A stretch of DNA of 64,000 bases from an uncultured Marinobacter sp. (GCF_947259545.1 NZ_CAMYMK010000007.1:372001-436000); one strand, 5' to 3'. Positions 17,518-27,994 are shown, counted from the first letter of the stretch. Made by a program: numbers and translations. The notes: generated by a model from the letters alone, not told the origin.

Positions 17518-18188
17518 CAGAGAACTTTCTTGGCTTCGTCAGACAGCGTCGCGAACCCTTTCATTTTTGAGAAGGCTTGCAGCTTTTCCTTGTCAGCGTC
17601 GGAGGGAGAGGCGATCTGCTCAATGGAGTTAATGCCCGCTTCCTGCATTTTCTTGGCCGTGGCCGGGCCGATACCTTTAACGCGGGTCAGATCGTTCTTG
17701 TTCGCAGGCTTTGCTGCCTTTTTGGCCGGTGCTTTTTTGGCAGCGGTCTTGGGCTTAGCGGCGGTCTTGGCTTTAGCCGTTGTTTTAGCCGGGGCCTTTT
17801 TAGCGGTACTCTTGGCCGCCGGTTTAGTGCTGGCCGCCTTGGACTTGGCCTTGTCGACCTTGGCAGAAGCAGTGTCTGCCGTTTTCTTTACTTCATCTTT
17901 CAGTTCTTTGCTGGCAATGCCCAGACGTTCCAGGATGCTGTTCTGCAACTCATGAAATTCATTCAGGCGACGCTCAAATTCCTCATTGAAGCGCTTCATT
18001 TCCCGATCGCGCAGCTCATCAACCTCCTTCAACAGCTTACGAACCGGGTCTTGAATCTGGTTCTGAAGGCTGTCGAATTGTTTGAGTGCGTCGTTGATCA
18101 GGCTTTCGATCTGGGAAGAGGTTTTGTTGAATTCCTTGTTCACTTTTTTAACGATTTTATCCACGCTTGGCTTGGCTTTTTTGGCCAT
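17517..18188 (-). CDS. Coiled-coil / Ala-Lys-rich / helix-hairpin-helix protein
   Basis: This 223-residue basic protein has three parts. Residues 1-100 are a charged helical, phasin-like coiled coil. Residues 105-162 are an Ala/Lys/Pro/Thr-rich linker resembling histone H1-like tails (repeats of AAKKAPAKK type). Residues 163-223 are a helix-hairpin-helix domain with LTRVKGIGPATAKKMQEAG. The last part suggests DNA binding or a protein interaction module like those of RNA polymerase alpha or NusA-type SAM/HhH domains. Its stop overlaps the selD fusion start by one base, so the two are translationally coupled. No function is known to me; a selenium role would rest on position only. Confidence 0.75.
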   Translation of the reverse strand: MAKKAKPSVDKIVKKVNKEFNKTSSQIESLINDALKQFDSLQNQIQDPVRKLLKEVDELRDREMKRFNEEFERRLNEFHELQNSILERLGIASKELKDEVKKTADTASAKVDKAKSKAASTKPAAKSTAKKAPAKTTAKAKTAAKPKTAAKKAPAKKAAKPANKNDLTRVKGIGPATAKKMQEAGINSIEQIASPSDADKEKLQAFSKMKGFATLSDEAKKVL

Positions 18189-18234
18189 GAAGACTATCTC
18201 CTTGCGGTTTGAACGAGGTGAGGGTGGTGCTTGA

Positions 18235-18633
18235 TCAGGCCGTTTGCTGTAATCCAGAACCTGGCCCGGAGGAACGTCGTGATTTCAGCGACTGCTTCTT
18301 GATGACCACATCCCGGATGCGCCGCAGTTTGTCGGCCGCTGGAGAAGCATCTGAATCGCCTATTTCAATGAAATCAATTGAATAAAAGAAATTGCTACAG
18401 TGTTTTCTGCGCTCTGTGACAAGACCGGATATGCCTTCCGCCTGAATGTTTTCAAAAGGCATATCCATAATCAGGTCCAGCGTGACCGTGTCGCCCGGAT
18501 TGAAAACCTTGTCCGTTTTCATGACACAGCCAAAGTTGTCCAGTTCGAACAGTGCCGCTTCAACCATTTCCTTGCGAAACAGGCCGCGTTTGATGCGAAA
18601 GCGTGCGATAAGATCCGGTAGTGCTTCGTTCAT
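18235..18633 (-). CDS. Degenerate PilZ-fold protein
   Basis: This 132-residue protein looks like a PilZ-fold beta-barrel: FNPGDTVTLDLIMDMP and the LVTERRKHCSNFFYSIDF segment fit strands of that domain. The canonical c-di-GMP signature is not intact; an RxxxR-like basic run (RFRIKRGLFRK) is present, but DxSxxG is replaced by LDNFGCVM. It may therefore not bind c-di-GMP. ATG 18633 is preferred over an in-frame TTG at 18705, although neither has a clear ribosome site. It is on the same strand as the HhH-selD pair but 46 bases upstream. Confidence 0.6.
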   Translation of the reverse strand: MNEALPDLIARFRIKRGLFRKEMVEAALFELDNFGCVMKTDKVFNPGDTVTLDLIMDMPFENIQAEGISGLVTERRKHCSNFFYSIDFIEIGDSDASPAADKLRRIRDVVIKKQSLKSRRSSGPGSGLQQTA

Positions 18634-18800
18634 GAAAAATTGTCTCAGGTTTTCAGGGGCCAGAGTGCCATCTGACCCACATACCGTTGGTGATTGATTA
18701 AACAATAGTCACACATAGAAGATTTGGCAACGGCGTCAGCGCTATACGATAGCCCTCTCAGGCAGTTCATCAACTGTATGCCGAGTCTATCCAGGCCAAA

Positions 18801-20318
18801 TCAGCGGGTTTTAATCTCATACATGTCGATTCGGCGGTCTTTGAGGTTGGTCACGGATCCCTCATTACGCACCAGTTTGAGTTTTTCCAGGTCCATGTCT
18901 GAAAACATGATCATCTCCGTGTTGGGTGTGGTTTCAGCCATCACCGCATCATGGGGAAACGCAAAGTCGGATGGTGAGAATACCGATGACTGGGCGTACT
19001 GGACGTCCAGGTTCTCCACCTTCGGCAGGTTGCCCACACTGCCGGTAATCACGACGTAACATTCGTTTTCGATGGCACGCGCCTGGGCACAGTGACGAAC
19101 CCTCAAATAGCCATTTTTAGTGTCGGTCCAGAAGGGCACGCAGATGATATCGACATCCTGATCGGCTGCAATACGCCCGAGCTCCGGGAACTCGATGTCA
19201 TAGCAGATCATGATGGCGACACGGCCGGCATCGGTATCGAATACCTGGAACTGGTTGCCGCCCTCAATCACCCAGTCCCGGCGCTCGTGCGGGGTGATGT
19301 GAATCTTTCTCTGCTCGTCAACCCGACCGTCGCGATGGCACAGGTACGACACGTTATAAACCCGGTCGTTCTCCAGCAACGGCATTGAACCGGTGACGAT
19401 GTTGATGTTGTAACTCACCGCCATTTCGGACATCTCATTACGGAACTGTTCCGTGAACCCCGCCAGGAAACGAATGGCGCGGGTCTGATCCATCTGGTCC
19501 GTCAGCCCCATCAAGGGTGCATTGAAAAACTCGGGGAACAGGGCAATGTCACTCTTGTAGTCGGACAGCGCATCAACGAAGTACTCCACCTGCTTGAGGA
19601 CTTCTTCCACCGAGGTGAACTCGCGCATCTGCCATTGAACAGCACCGAGGCGAACCTGGGTCTTTTTCACATCCAGCACGGGCGAGGGCGGGGTATAGAG
19701 AATGTTCCGCCATTCCAGCAATGTCGCGTATCCGAGGGACTTCTCGTCTTCCGGCAGATATTTGTGCATCAGCCGGGTGACCTGGAAATCATTGGAGAGC
19801 TGGAACGTGAGAATCGGATCGTAGATTTCTTTCCGATCCACTCGCTGAATGTACTCCGCCGGAGAGTACTGGTCAGAGTACTTGTGATAACCGGGAATCC
19901 GGCCTCCGGCAAGAATAGCGCGCAGGTTCATGGAGCGACACAGCTCCTTGCGGGCTTCATACAGCCGGCGGCCCAGTCGATAGCCGCGGTATTCCGGATG
20001 AATAAATACATCCAGCCCGTAAAGAGAATCCCCCTTGGGGTTATGCCAGATCTTTTCGTTGCGGAGAATCAGGTCGTCATAGGTATGAGGATTGCTGAAG
20101 CGCTCGTATTTCACGCACACGGTCAGCGCAACGGCAATCAACTCCCCGGAGTCTTCGATGCATATCTGGCCATCGGGGAACTGTTCAACCAGCGCCTTGA
20201 TGGTGTCCTTGGGCCAGGCTCCGCCTATATCATCATAGATGCGGTCCATCAGCTGCTGAAGCTGTTCGTAATCGTCCAGGGTAAGGTTGCGGAGATTGAG
20301 ATGCAGCTCTTCGTGGGC
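18801..20318 (-). CDS. GNAT acetyltransferase fused to a nitrilase-family amidohydrolase
   Basis: This 505-residue two-domain protein has an N-terminal GNAT domain (about 5-190), with the acetyl-CoA loop in HPEYRGYRLGRRLYEAR, and a C-terminal carbon-nitrogen hydrolase domain (about 215-480). The nitrilase triad is visible: Glu in ALFPEFFNAP, Lys in RKIHITPHE and Cys in IMICYDIEFPE. This fusion is widespread in bacteria, and its substrate is not established to my knowledge. ATG 20318 follows GGGAG at about ten bases; an ATG at 20342 would add eight residues. It is a single gene, divergent from the chemoreceptor gene. Confidence 0.9.
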   Translation of the reverse strand, partial: AHEELHLNLRNLTLDDYEQLQQLMDRIYDDIGGAWPKDTIKALVEQFPDGQICIEDSGELIAVALTVCVKYERFSNPHTYDDLILRNEKIWHNPKGDSLYGLDVFIHPEYRGYRLGRRLYEARKELCRSMNLRAILAGGRIPGYHKYSDQYSPAEYIQRVDRKEIYDPILTFQLSNDFQVTRLMHKYLPEDEKSLGYATLLEWRNILYTPPSPVLDVKKTQVRLGAVQWQMREFTSVEEVLKQVEYFVDALSDYKSDIALFPEFFNAPLMGLTDQMDQTRAIRFLAGFTEQFRNEMSEMAVSYNINIVTGSMPLLENDRVYNVSYLCHRDGRVDEQRKIHITPHERRDWVIEGGNQFQVFDTDAGRVAIMICYDIEFPELGRIAADQDVDIICVPFWTDTKNGYLRVRHCAQARAIENECYVVITGSVGNLPKVENLDVQYAQSSVFSPSDFAFPHDAVMAETTPNTEMIMFSDMDLEKLKLVRNEGSVTNLKDRRIDMYEIKTR

Positions 20319-20470
20319 CATACAGAGAGGCTCCCGTATCAAGTGATGGAGTGGATCGACTCAGGTTTGGATCACTATACATTAAGCAATAGCGGGCATT
20401 TTACCAGAAGGCATTAAAGACTTCGCATTCGCCGCCGTAAGATAGAGTAACTTTTACCGGAGGCCTCCCT

Positions 20471-22357
20471 GTGCAACTGACGTTTGGTCAAAAACTGCTT
20501 ACCGCTTTTGGTGTTCTGCTCATTCTGGTCATGGTGGCGTTTACGCTGTCTGGAAACCTGCGATTACAGCACACCACGGACACCTATGTTGATGCCCTCA
20601 TAGACGAAGCCGTCGCGCAGAGTACGTCAGCGATAGCCGATTGGCTCAACACCCGGCTGGCAATGACCGAAGCAACGGCAGAATCCATGACGCAAATGCG
20701 CACCGACCGGCAGGCGAGGGTGCTGCTGCAATCCGCCACCTCCGGTGGGGGGTTCAAGGACGTTTACGTTGGGCGTGATGACGGTTACATGCTGATGAAA
20801 ACCGAGAAGGACAATGCCGGCTTACCCTCTGATTATGATCCCAGAACCCGCCCCTGGTACCAGATTGCCATGGACCTCGGTCGTGGTTCGTTTACTGAGC
20901 CATATCGCGACGCCAGCACCGGAGACACGATCATCTCCACGCTCGCACCAGTCAAGGCTGGCCGCTACGCCGGCGTGGTGGGGGGCGACATTACACTCAA
21001 GGCGATTGAGGATTCCCTGTCCGACGTCACTTTGGCGGGCAATGGCTACGCATCCCTGATCAGCTCTGATGGCACAGTGCTGTTCCATCCCGATGAAGCG
21101 CTGATTGGCAAGGGAGTTAATGAACTGATTGGCCAACCCCTGAAACTCGATGGTACCGATCACGATTACCAGGTAGACGGTGAGAACTGGAGTGCCAGTT
21201 TTCATGCTATCAGTGGCGCCCGTGGTGTGGATTGGTATCTCGGCACATTTGTAAACCAGGACTTGATCCACGAGCCGGTCGCGGCTGCCCGGGTGACAGG
21301 TATCATCATCGCACTGGCCGGTTTGGCAATTTCACTGATTGTCCTGCATTTTGGCATTCGCGTGCTAATGGCCCCGGTCCGCCGACTGAACGGTGCGATG
21401 GAGGATATTGCCAGCGGTGATGCCGACCTGACACAGAGGCTGGACGACAGCGCCAAGGATGAATTTGGCAAGCTGGCCCGGAGCTTTAACAGGTTTGTGG
21501 CGAACATCCAGGGTGTGGTTCGTGATGTGCAGAAGGGCACCTCAGAACTCAAGGACAGTGTAACGTCTCTTCGCCAGACCGCGAGCACCAGCCGCACCAG
21601 CGTTGAAAGTCAGCAGGCAGAAGTGGACATGGTCGCCACAGCGATTAATGAAATGTCCGCGGCTGCCGGCGAGATTGCTCAGAATGCCCAGCAAACTGCC
21701 GATGCGGCCAACACGGCTGACAAGGATAGCCGTGGGTCGCTGGAAACGGTTGAGGCCTCCCGCGATGCGGTGCAGAAGCTGGCCCGGGAAATCACCTCCG
21801 CTGCGGAGGTGATCGATACCCTGGGTAAAGATGTTGGCAGTATCACCTCTGTGCTGGAGGTTATCCAGGGTATTGCCGAACAAACCAACCTGCTTGCTCT
21901 CAATGCCGCCATTGAGGCAGCGCGGGCCGGCGAAGCGGGGCGTGGCTTTGCCGTAGTCGCGGACGAGGTTCGTAACCTCGCCAGCCGAACCCAGGACAGC
22001 ACTGAAGAGATCAACAACATGATTGAGCGCCTGCAGAAGGGCGCGAACAAGGCCGTTGAGGTCATGAAGGCATCGACCGCCGTCTCCAACGTCAGCATGG
22101 AGAAAGCCCAGGATGCCATGGAAGCACTGAACCGCATTGCCGAGGCGATCACCTCAATCAGTCAGATGACGACGCAAATTGCCACCGCATCCGAAGAGCA
22201 GACTTCGGTAACGGAAGAGCTGAACTCCTCCATTACGCGGATTGCGGATCAAGGTCAGGAAGCGGCCTCCGCTGCCAGTGAAAATGACGTCTACAGTAGT
22301 CAGATTGAGTCGATCGGCAATACGTTAAACCGGAACGTATCGCGGTTTCGGGTCTAG
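20471..22357 (+). CDS. Methyl-accepting chemotaxis protein with dCache sensor
   Basis: This 628-residue chemoreceptor has an N-terminal membrane helix (about 9-27) and a periplasmic dCache-type sensor (about 35-270) with [12 protein letters not shown] and GDITLKAIE motifs. A second helix follows (about 275-300), then a HAMP domain (about 301-355). The cytoplasmic signalling hairpin tip reads [21 protein letters not shown]. Ligands of dCache sensors are often amino acids or organic acids; none can be named here. No NWETF-like CheR pentapeptide is present at the C-terminus. It starts at GTG 20471 after GGAGG, which lies inside a perfect palindrome, GGAGGCCTCC (20459-20468). Confidence 0.95.
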   Translation: MQLTFGQKLLTAFGVLLILVMVAFTLSGNLRLQHTTDTYVDALIDEAVAQSTSAIADWLNTRLAMTEATAESMTQMRTDRQARVLLQSATSGGGFKDVYVGRDDGYMLMKTEKDNAGLPSDYDPRTRPWYQIAMDLGRGSFTEPYRDASTGDTIISTLAPVKAGRYAGVVGGDITLKAIEDSLSDVTLAGNGYASLISSDGTVLFHPDEALIGKGVNELIGQPLKLDGTDHDYQVDGENWSASFHAISGARGVDWYLGTFVNQDLIHEPVAAARVTGIIIALAGLAISLIVLHFGIRVLMAPVRRLNGAMEDIASGDADLTQRLDDSAKDEFGKLARSFNRFVANIQGVVRDVQKGTSELKDSVTSLRQTASTSRTSVESQQAEVDMVATAINEMSAAAGEIAQNAQQTADAANTADKDSRGSLETVEASRDAVQKLAREITSAAEVIDTLGKDVGSITSVLEVIQGIAEQTNLLALNAAIEAARAGEAGRGFAVVADEVRNLASRTQDSTEEINNMIERLQKGANKAVEVMKASTAVSNVSMEKAQDAMEALNRIAEAITSISQMTTQIATASEEQTSVTEELNSSITRIADQGQEAASAASENDVYSSQIESIGNTLNRNVSRFRV

Positions 22358-22374
22358 GTGCTCCTTTTCTGACA

Positions 22375-23328
22375 CTACTGGCTCAGGAGCTGAAGCCTGC
22401 GCTGCAGGTTGTCCAGGGTCTGGCGCCCCACTGTGCGCGATTCTTCGCTCAGGAAAGGATTCCTGAGTACGATAACAGTGCGACTATCCAGCGCCAGGGT
22501 TTCAATCGCTTTTCCGTAGTAAGTCGCGAGAAACTGCGCAAAGCTACCGTCCCGGATGGCACGCTCCATTCCCAGTTGAACGCGGTGCGCCGTCAGATAA
22601 TCGTAGGGAGAGGTGAAGAAATAGGATGGCATGGGATAGGCCAGCATTATTGACGGCTCAATCACCAGATCCGGGTCATTCTCAATGGCCAGATCGTACA
22701 TGACTTCGCTCACGCCCCGGGCAAAACAGTCAAACCGATCATTGCGAAGCATTCGAAACAGAATCTCATAGCGGGTGTGGGTGACCACCGGAATATCATT
22801 CACCTTCAGGATATCAGTGTCGGGCCAATGAAGGCCCTGCCCGATACGGATGCCCCGGTCCCTCAGATCCTCAACCGAACGAACTCCTTCAAAGAGCGGC
22901 AGGGCCTGGGGAAGTACCACGCAGACCCGGAATCCGAGCAGGCCACCGTCAATTGGAATGGGAATGGCCAACATTTGTGACTCCCGCTCGCTGCTGCTCG
23001 CGACGTTGGCAATATCAATCAGCGTGGTGCGGCCATGGGCCAGTTCCCGAAGCACCCGCCCCTGACCCATTTCCTCACTGCGGATGATCCGGAAGTCCCC
23101 ATACTCGGGCGTTTTCTTCAGGGCGAGCTCGAGCAATGCCCGGATGGCGGGACTATCGTAGTTCCGGTACCAGAGTATGTATTCCTTTAACGGAGGGGGC
23201 TGATAAGCAGCATTCCTGACCTCTGCGAGACATTGAGCTGTGCCTGCCAGGAAGCTCAAAAGTATCCCGAACAGGAACCGCAATGGGTAGGGGCTCCGTG
23301 CCGGAGGAAGGTGGGAGCTACATGCCAT
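22375..23328 (-). CDS. Periplasmic solute-binding-like protein
   Basis: This 317-residue exported protein has a hydrophobic signal segment (about 16-35, LRFLFGILLSFLAGTAQCLA) and then a type-II periplasmic binding fold like SBP_bac_3. It has the usual order of segments, with SVEDLRDRGIRIGQGLHWPD in the middle and FRMLRNDRFDCFARGVSEV at the hinge-to-lobe-2 transition. No transporter genes adjoin it, so it may act as an orphan sensor-type protein. It converges on the chemoreceptor gene with 17 bases between stops, but a link to chemotaxis is only suggested by position. Confidence 0.75.
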   Translation of the reverse strand: MACSSHLPPARSPYPLRFLFGILLSFLAGTAQCLAEVRNAAYQPPPLKEYILWYRNYDSPAIRALLELALKKTPEYGDFRIIRSEEMGQGRVLRELAHGRTTLIDIANVASSSERESQMLAIPIPIDGGLLGFRVCVVLPQALPLFEGVRSVEDLRDRGIRIGQGLHWPDTDILKVNDIPVVTHTRYEILFRMLRNDRFDCFARGVSEVMYDLAIENDPDLVIEPSIMLAYPMPSYFFTSPYDYLTAHRVQLGMERAIRDGSFAQFLATYYGKAIETLALDSRTVIVLRNPFLSEESRTVGRQTLDNLQRRLQLLSQ

Positions 23329-23435
23329 ACAGTCTTTCTCCGTGCTTCCATGTTTCGGGAAAGTAAGTTCGCGTCCAGTTTAGATCATAAACTGAAGAAA
23401 GAGCTGTACCTAATTCTAAAAAACTGTAAAAGAAT

Positions 23436-23455
23436 CGGGGGAAGGAATGCCCCCG
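23436..23455. other. GC-rich hairpin in a divergent intergenic region
   Basis: CGGGGG (23436-23441) and CCCCCG (23450-23455) form a perfect six-base stem with an eight-base loop in an otherwise AT-rich 217-base gap between divergent genes. Read on the minus strand it is followed by ATTCTTTTAC, so it resembles a terminator, although no annotated minus-strand gene lies upstream of it. A small untranslated RNA is possible; evidence is weak. Confidence 0.3.
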
Positions 23456-23545
23456 CCTACATTGATTCAAGGATGCTTTTCACCTAATTTAAACCCATTG
23501 CACTCCAATAACACTAATAAAAACACCTAATCGGGGCATAGCATT

Positions 23546-24097
23546 ATGGCGCTAATTGATAGCCTTATCAGCGCGACCGGCCAGTGGGTTTCCAGCAGTG
23601 ATCCCAAGGCATCCTTCTCCAAACCCGGGGCCTGGTTGAAGAAAGCCAGCGGGTATGCCGTCGTCAACCGGATCATCGGAATGTCTATCCCGTTTGCACC
23701 GCGGAATGGGTTCAGTGTGGAGGAAATCCGCCCGGGATTCGTCAAGGCCCGGATTCGTTTGAAAGGTAACAAAAATCATTTCGGTAGCTTATACGCGGGC
23801 GCTTATTTTCTGGTGGCAGAAATCCCGGGGGGCGTGCTTACACTCTTCGACCTTGGGCCGGCCTATGTCCCTATCCTGAAAGAAATGACCCTGCAGTTCC
23901 TGCAGCCGGCCAACACTGACGTGACTGTGACTTTCGAACTGGATGCAGCCACCGTTGAGAGCGTCAAGGCGGAAGCCGATCAAACCGGCCGTGCGGCTTT
24001 CTCGCTGCAGGGCTTCCTTTACGATGACGACGGTAACCATGTCGCTACCTCCATCGCCCAGTACCGGGTTCGAAAGAAAGGATTCAGTTCCGGTTAA
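23546..24097 (+). CDS. DUF4442 / hotdog-fold thioesterase-like protein
   Basis: This 183-residue cytoplasmic protein has the hotdog-fold pattern of DUF4442 and PaaI-like proteins. [20 protein letters not shown] forms the conserved N-H-x-G-S-x-Y helix region and [14 protein letters not shown] a beta strand facing the putative acyl-CoA pocket. An acyl-CoA thioesterase or acyl-carrier function is likely from the family, but the substrate is unknown. Its last 14 bases overlap the end of the convergent recQ gene. Confidence 0.8.
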   Translation: MALIDSLISATGQWVSSSDPKASFSKPGAWLKKASGYAVVNRIIGMSIPFAPRNGFSVEEIRPGFVKARIRLKGNKNHFGSLYAGAYFLVAEIPGGVLTLFDLGPAYVPILKEMTLQFLQPANTDVTVTFELDAATVESVKAEADQTGRAAFSLQGFLYDDDGNHVATSIAQYRVRKKGFSSG

Positions 24098-25940
24098 GAT
24101 CGGCCAGTGCCTGAAGGATTATCTCACCGTACTTTTCAAGTTTTGCCGCGCCGACACCGTTCACTTCCGCCAGTTCGGATAAGGTAGTGGGGCGCCTTTC
24201 CAGCATGTCGAACAAGGTCGTGTCGTGGAATATCACGTAAGGTGGAACACCCTGTTGTTCTGCCAGAGACTTGCGGCAGGCTCTTAATGCTTCCCATCCG
24301 GCCTGGTCGGTGATCTGCTCACTGATTTTTGCCCGGGCACCGCCAGAAGCGTTACGTCCCGAGGATTTGACCGGTGCAGGATCCTTGCGCAACTGAATCG
24401 GCTCTTTGCCTTTAAGGAGTGGGCGGCACTGCTCCGTGAGCTGAAGCGAGCCATACCCCTCCGGGTCAGCTCGAAGGTAGCCGTTTGCGACCAGCTGCCG
24501 AAACACGGATTTCCATTCGTTGACCGAGAGTTCCGTACCGATGCCATAGGTCGAGACCTTGTCATGGCCAAACTGGAGAATACGTTCGTTTTCGGAGCCT
24601 CTGAGCACATCAATAAGATAAGTGACACCATAGCGCTGGCCCGTCCTGAAGACGCAGGACAAAGCCTTCTGAACGGCGACGGTGCCGTCCCAGGTGTCCG
24701 GCGGATTAAGGCAGGTATCGCAGTTGCCGCAAGCCTCTTCAAGGACATCGCCAAAGTACCGCAGCAGAACCTGCCGACGACAACTGGTGACTTCGCAAAG
24801 CCCGAGCATGGCGTCCAGTTTCTGCCGCTCGACCCGCTTGAAATGGTCATTCCCCATGGACGCTTCCAGCATTTGCCGGAGCTTGATGACATCCTGCAGG
24901 CCGTAGACCATCCAGGCGGTCGAGGGCTTGCCATCACGTCCGGCGCGACCGGTTTCCTGGTAATAGGCTTCCAGGCTCTTGGGGAGATCCAGGTGGGCAA
25001 CAAACCGCACGTCAGGCTTGTCGATGCCCATGCCAAACGCGATGGTGGCCACCACAATGACGCCGTCTTCCCGTAGAAACCGTTCCTGGTTTCGAGCCCG
25101 TTCCGTGGCATTCAGGCCGGCATGATAGGGCAGAGCGGTATAGCCTTTGTCCGCCAACATACGCGCGGTGGCATCCACCTTATTGCGGGACAGGCAATAA
25201 ACAATACCGCAATCGCCGTCATGTTCTGCTTTAATAAAATCCAGTAACTGTTTATTAGCATTAACTTTTGGAGAAATACGATACTGAATATTCGGGCGAT
25301 CGAAACCGCTGACGAAGTGTCGGGCACTGGTCAGTGATAACCGCTCGGCGATTTCCTTGCGGGTCCGCTCATCCGCGGTCGCTGTCAGAGCGATTCGGGG
25401 CACACCGGGGAATTGCTCCGCCAGCAGACTCAGCTCCAGGTAATCGGAACGGAAATCATGGCCCCACTGGGATACACAGTGGGCTTCGTCGATGGCGAAC
25501 AGCGAAATTGACGCGTTGTGCAGCAGGTCAATCGTTCGCGGCTGTATAAGTCGTTCCGGCGCGCAATAGAGCAGGTCCAGTTCGCCAGTCATCAGGGCGT
25601 TTTCGGTATCCCTGGCCTGGGCAAAATCCATGGTGGAATTCAGGAACGCCGCCCGCACCCCCAACTCATTCAGTGCGGCTACCTGATCCTGCATCAATGC
25701 GATCAACGGGGAAATCACCACCGCCGTACCCGGACGCACCAGTGCCGGAACCTGATAGCACAGGGATTTACCGCCACCGGTTGGCATCAATACAAGGGCA
25801 TCACCACCATTGACCACTTCGTGGATAATGTCTCCCTGAAGCGGCCGGAAGGTTTCATACCCGAAAACCTCATGCAGGACCTGTTCAGGGTCTTTCCGGG
25901 AGAGGGTTGGGCGTTCTGTGCTCAGTTGTTCAAAGTCCAT
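24084..25940 (-). CDS. recQ: ATP-dependent DNA helicase RecQ
   Basis: This 618-residue 3'-5' helicase acts in recombination and fork repair. Helicase motifs are in order: [16 protein letters not shown] (Walker A, about residue 53), [17 protein letters not shown] (DEAH box, about residue 150) and [10 protein letters not shown] (motif VI). The RecQ zinc domain is seen as CEVTSCRRQ...CGNCDTC near residues 378-405, then the winged helix, then a C-terminal HRDC domain (about 540-615, with [20 protein letters not shown]). The length fits typical RecQ (about 610 residues). It converges with the DUF4442 gene. Confidence 0.97.
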   Translation of the reverse strand: MDFEQLSTERPTLSRKDPEQVLHEVFGYETFRPLQGDIIHEVVNGGDALVLMPTGGGKSLCYQVPALVRPGTAVVISPLIALMQDQVAALNELGVRAAFLNSTMDFAQARDTENALMTGELDLLYCAPERLIQPRTIDLLHNASISLFAIDEAHCVSQWGHDFRSDYLELSLLAEQFPGVPRIALTATADERTRKEIAERLSLTSARHFVSGFDRPNIQYRISPKVNANKQLLDFIKAEHDGDCGIVYCLSRNKVDATARMLADKGYTALPYHAGLNATERARNQERFLREDGVIVVATIAFGMGIDKPDVRFVAHLDLPKSLEAYYQETGRAGRDGKPSTAWMVYGLQDVIKLRQMLEASMGNDHFKRVERQKLDAMLGLCEVTSCRRQVLLRYFGDVLEEACGNCDTCLNPPDTWDGTVAVQKALSCVFRTGQRYGVTYLIDVLRGSENERILQFGHDKVSTYGIGTELSVNEWKSVFRQLVANGYLRADPEGYGSLQLTEQCRPLLKGKEPIQLRKDPAPVKSSGRNASGGARAKISEQITDQAGWEALRACRKSLAEQQGVPPYVIFHDTTLFDMLERRPTTLSELAEVNGVGAAKLEKYGEIILQALADLNRN

Positions 25941-26120
25941 GGATGCCGCTGCCGGGGTACAGGAATGGTCGGTGTCAGGTTATTCGAGGGTCGAAATCAT
26001 ACCAGATTAGCGGGCACAGTAGAGGCAAAACCCCCGGATAAACGCTACAATACCGCGATTTTTAACGTCATCACCACAGAACTTCGGACCTTGACTGACA
26101 CTGAAAACAACAGGAACTCC

Positions 26121-27326
26121 ATGCAGGAATTTGATGCCATCCGTCCCTATGCGGACGAAGAAACCGGTTCTGCCATCAAGCGTCTGGTGAGTGATCCGGA
26201 ATTTCTGGACATGATCGCCCGTTTCAAATCTCCCACGCTGGCACGCTGGGCTCCGGGCGTGCTGCGCCTATGGGTTAAACGCTGGCTCGTCAGGAACTTT
26301 GGCCATTTGAACCGAGTTGATGACCTGCAAGCCACGGTTTCCGAGTATGTCGGGGATTTGGTTGAGCACACAACCACCCGCGTGACTCAGAGTGGTCTGG
26401 AGCATCTCGATAAACATACAGCACACCTTTTTATTTCCAACCATCGGGACATCGTGTTTGACCCTATGGTGGTAAACCACCTGCTGTTCGCTAACGGCTT
26501 CAACACCACACGCATCGCGATTGGGGACAACCTGCTCGCCAATCGGGTATTTGCCGAGATGATGCGCCTGAACAAGAGTTTTGTCGTTCGCCGGAATATT
26601 ACCAGCCCGCGGGAAATGCGGGACGCCTATATCACGCTCTCGAGCTTTATCAATCACAGCATTGATACCAATCACAGTATCTGGATTGCCCAGCGGGAAG
26701 GTCGGGCGAAGGACGGCCTGGATTTCACCGACCCGGCCATTATCAAGATGTTCTATATGAGCAAGAAAAAGAGTGGGCTGGGTTTCGCTGAAGCGATGAA
26801 TCGCCTGCATATCGTGCCGGTGTCCATTGCTTATGAATACGACCCCTGCGACGCAGACAAGGCACGCGAGCTCGAAACCCGGGCCCGGACCGGAAGCTAT
26901 ACCAAGGCGTCGGGCGAAGATACCGAGCAGATCATGAAAGGGCTGACGGGCTTCAAGGGCCATGTGCATGTGCATTTTGGCGCCCCGATTGCGGACTCCC
27001 CGGATAACGCCAGGGATCTCGCAGCGAAAATCGACCGTGAAATGCATGCGAACTACCACTTGCATGCCTCCAATCTGGTGGCTTACCGACAAAGGGGAAT
27101 TCATCCGGACGCCCACGCCGTGCCAGAAACGGTGAGCGATTCGGTGGTAACGGCGGAAACCTGGTCACCGGCTGAACTTGAAGCTGCCGAAGCGGAAATG
27201 GAACGAAGGCTGGACAGCTGCGACGCGGCGATTCGCCCCTACCTGCTGGACATGTACGCAAACCCGGTTGTGACAGCGTTGCAGGCAAACGATCCCGACG
27301 AAAACACACTTGGCACCCACGATTGA
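26121..27326 (+). CDS. Glycerol acyltransferase family protein (PlsC-like)
   Basis: This 401-residue protein has a PlsC-like acyltransferase domain around residues 85-260. The block I motif is ISNHRDIVFDP, with five rather than four residues between His and Asp, as I recall for this subgroup; IWIAQREGRAKDG gives block III. It probably acylates lysophosphatidate or a related phospholipid precursor, though a 1-acyl-glycerol-3-phosphate role is not proven. ATG 26121 is chosen because AGGA precedes it; the open frame extends upstream across recQ antisense sequence and is not credible there. The carboxylesterase gene follows after eight bases, implying an operon. Confidence 0.85.
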   Translation: MQEFDAIRPYADEETGSAIKRLVSDPEFLDMIARFKSPTLARWAPGVLRLWVKRWLVRNFGHLNRVDDLQATVSEYVGDLVEHTTTRVTQSGLEHLDKHTAHLFISNHRDIVFDPMVVNHLLFANGFNTTRIAIGDNLLANRVFAEMMRLNKSFVVRRNITSPREMRDAYITLSSFINHSIDTNHSIWIAQREGRAKDGLDFTDPAIIKMFYMSKKKSGLGFAEAMNRLHIVPVSIAYEYDPCDADKARELETRARTGSYTKASGEDTEQIMKGLTGFKGHVHVHFGAPIADSPDNARDLAAKIDREMHANYHLHASNLVAYRQRGIHPDAHAVPETVSDSVVTAETWSPAELEAAEAEMERRLDSCDAAIRPYLLDMYANPVVTALQANDPDENTLGTHD

Positions 27327-27334
27327 GGTAATTT

Positions 27335-27994
27335 GTGCAGGAACTTGAGTATATCGAACTTGAAACCAACCCCAACCCGACGGCTGCGGTGATCTGGCTA
27401 CACGGACTGGGAGCCAGCGGTCACGATTTTGAGCCGATAGTCCCAGAGCTCGGACTGCCCGCGGATGCGGCGGTGCGATTTGTGTTTCCCCACGCACCGG
27501 TCATGCCCGTTACCGTAAACGGCGGCATGAGCATGCCCGCCTGGTACGACATAAAAGCCATGGACATCGACCGGGTGGTCGACACAGAGCAGCTTAAAGC
27601 GTCTGCCGACGCGGTTGCCCAATTGATAGAGCGTGAGATCGGGCGTGGAATTTCCTCCGAGAACATCATCATTGCCGGCTTTTCCCAGGGTGGGGCGGTG
27701 GCGTATGAGCTCGGCCTGAGTTACCCGAAACGTCTTGCCGGTATCCTGGCGCTTTCTACCTATTTTGCAACGGCCGATACCGTTGAGCTATCCAGTGCGA
27801 ACCGGACCATTCCCATCAATGTCTATCATGGCACCTTTGATCCAATGGTCCCGGAAGCACTGGGCCAGCGGAGTATCGAGCAACTTGATGCCAAGGGATA
27901 CCAGCCCCGATACGAAACCTACCCGATGGAGCACAGCGTTTGCCTGGAAGAAGTTCAGAGCATTGGTCGCTTCATTCGCCGGCACGTGCTTTAA
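27335..27994 (+). CDS. Carboxylesterase (phospholipase/carboxylesterase family)
   Basis: This 219-residue alpha/beta-hydrolase is of the Abhydrolase_2 family. It begins with AAVIWLHGLGASGHDF (oxyanion-hole HGLG), has nucleophile elbow IAGFSQGGAVA (Ser near residue 116), an acid in VYHGTFDPMVP and the catalytic His in MEHSVCLEE. The length is standard. It starts at GTG 27335, eight bases after the acyltransferase stop, with TGAGG before it. It likely hydrolyses short-chain esters or lysophospholipids. It converges on the glgP gene with 16 bases between. Confidence 0.92.
   Translation: MQELEYIELETNPNPTAAVIWLHGLGASGHDFEPIVPELGLPADAAVRFVFPHAPVMPVTVNGGMSMPAWYDIKAMDIDRVVDTEQLKASADAVAQLIEREIGRGISSENIIIAGFSQGGAVAYELGLSYPKRLAGILALSTYFATADTVELSSANRTIPINVYHGTFDPMVPEALGQRSIEQLDAKGYQPRYETYPMEHSVCLEEVQSIGRFIRRHVL

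Noticed and set aside
25518..26120. Upstream extension of the acyltransferase frame to a 602-aa protein
   Set aside because: The extension runs antisense to recQ and has no acyltransferase features; AGGA and ATG 26121 mark the real start.
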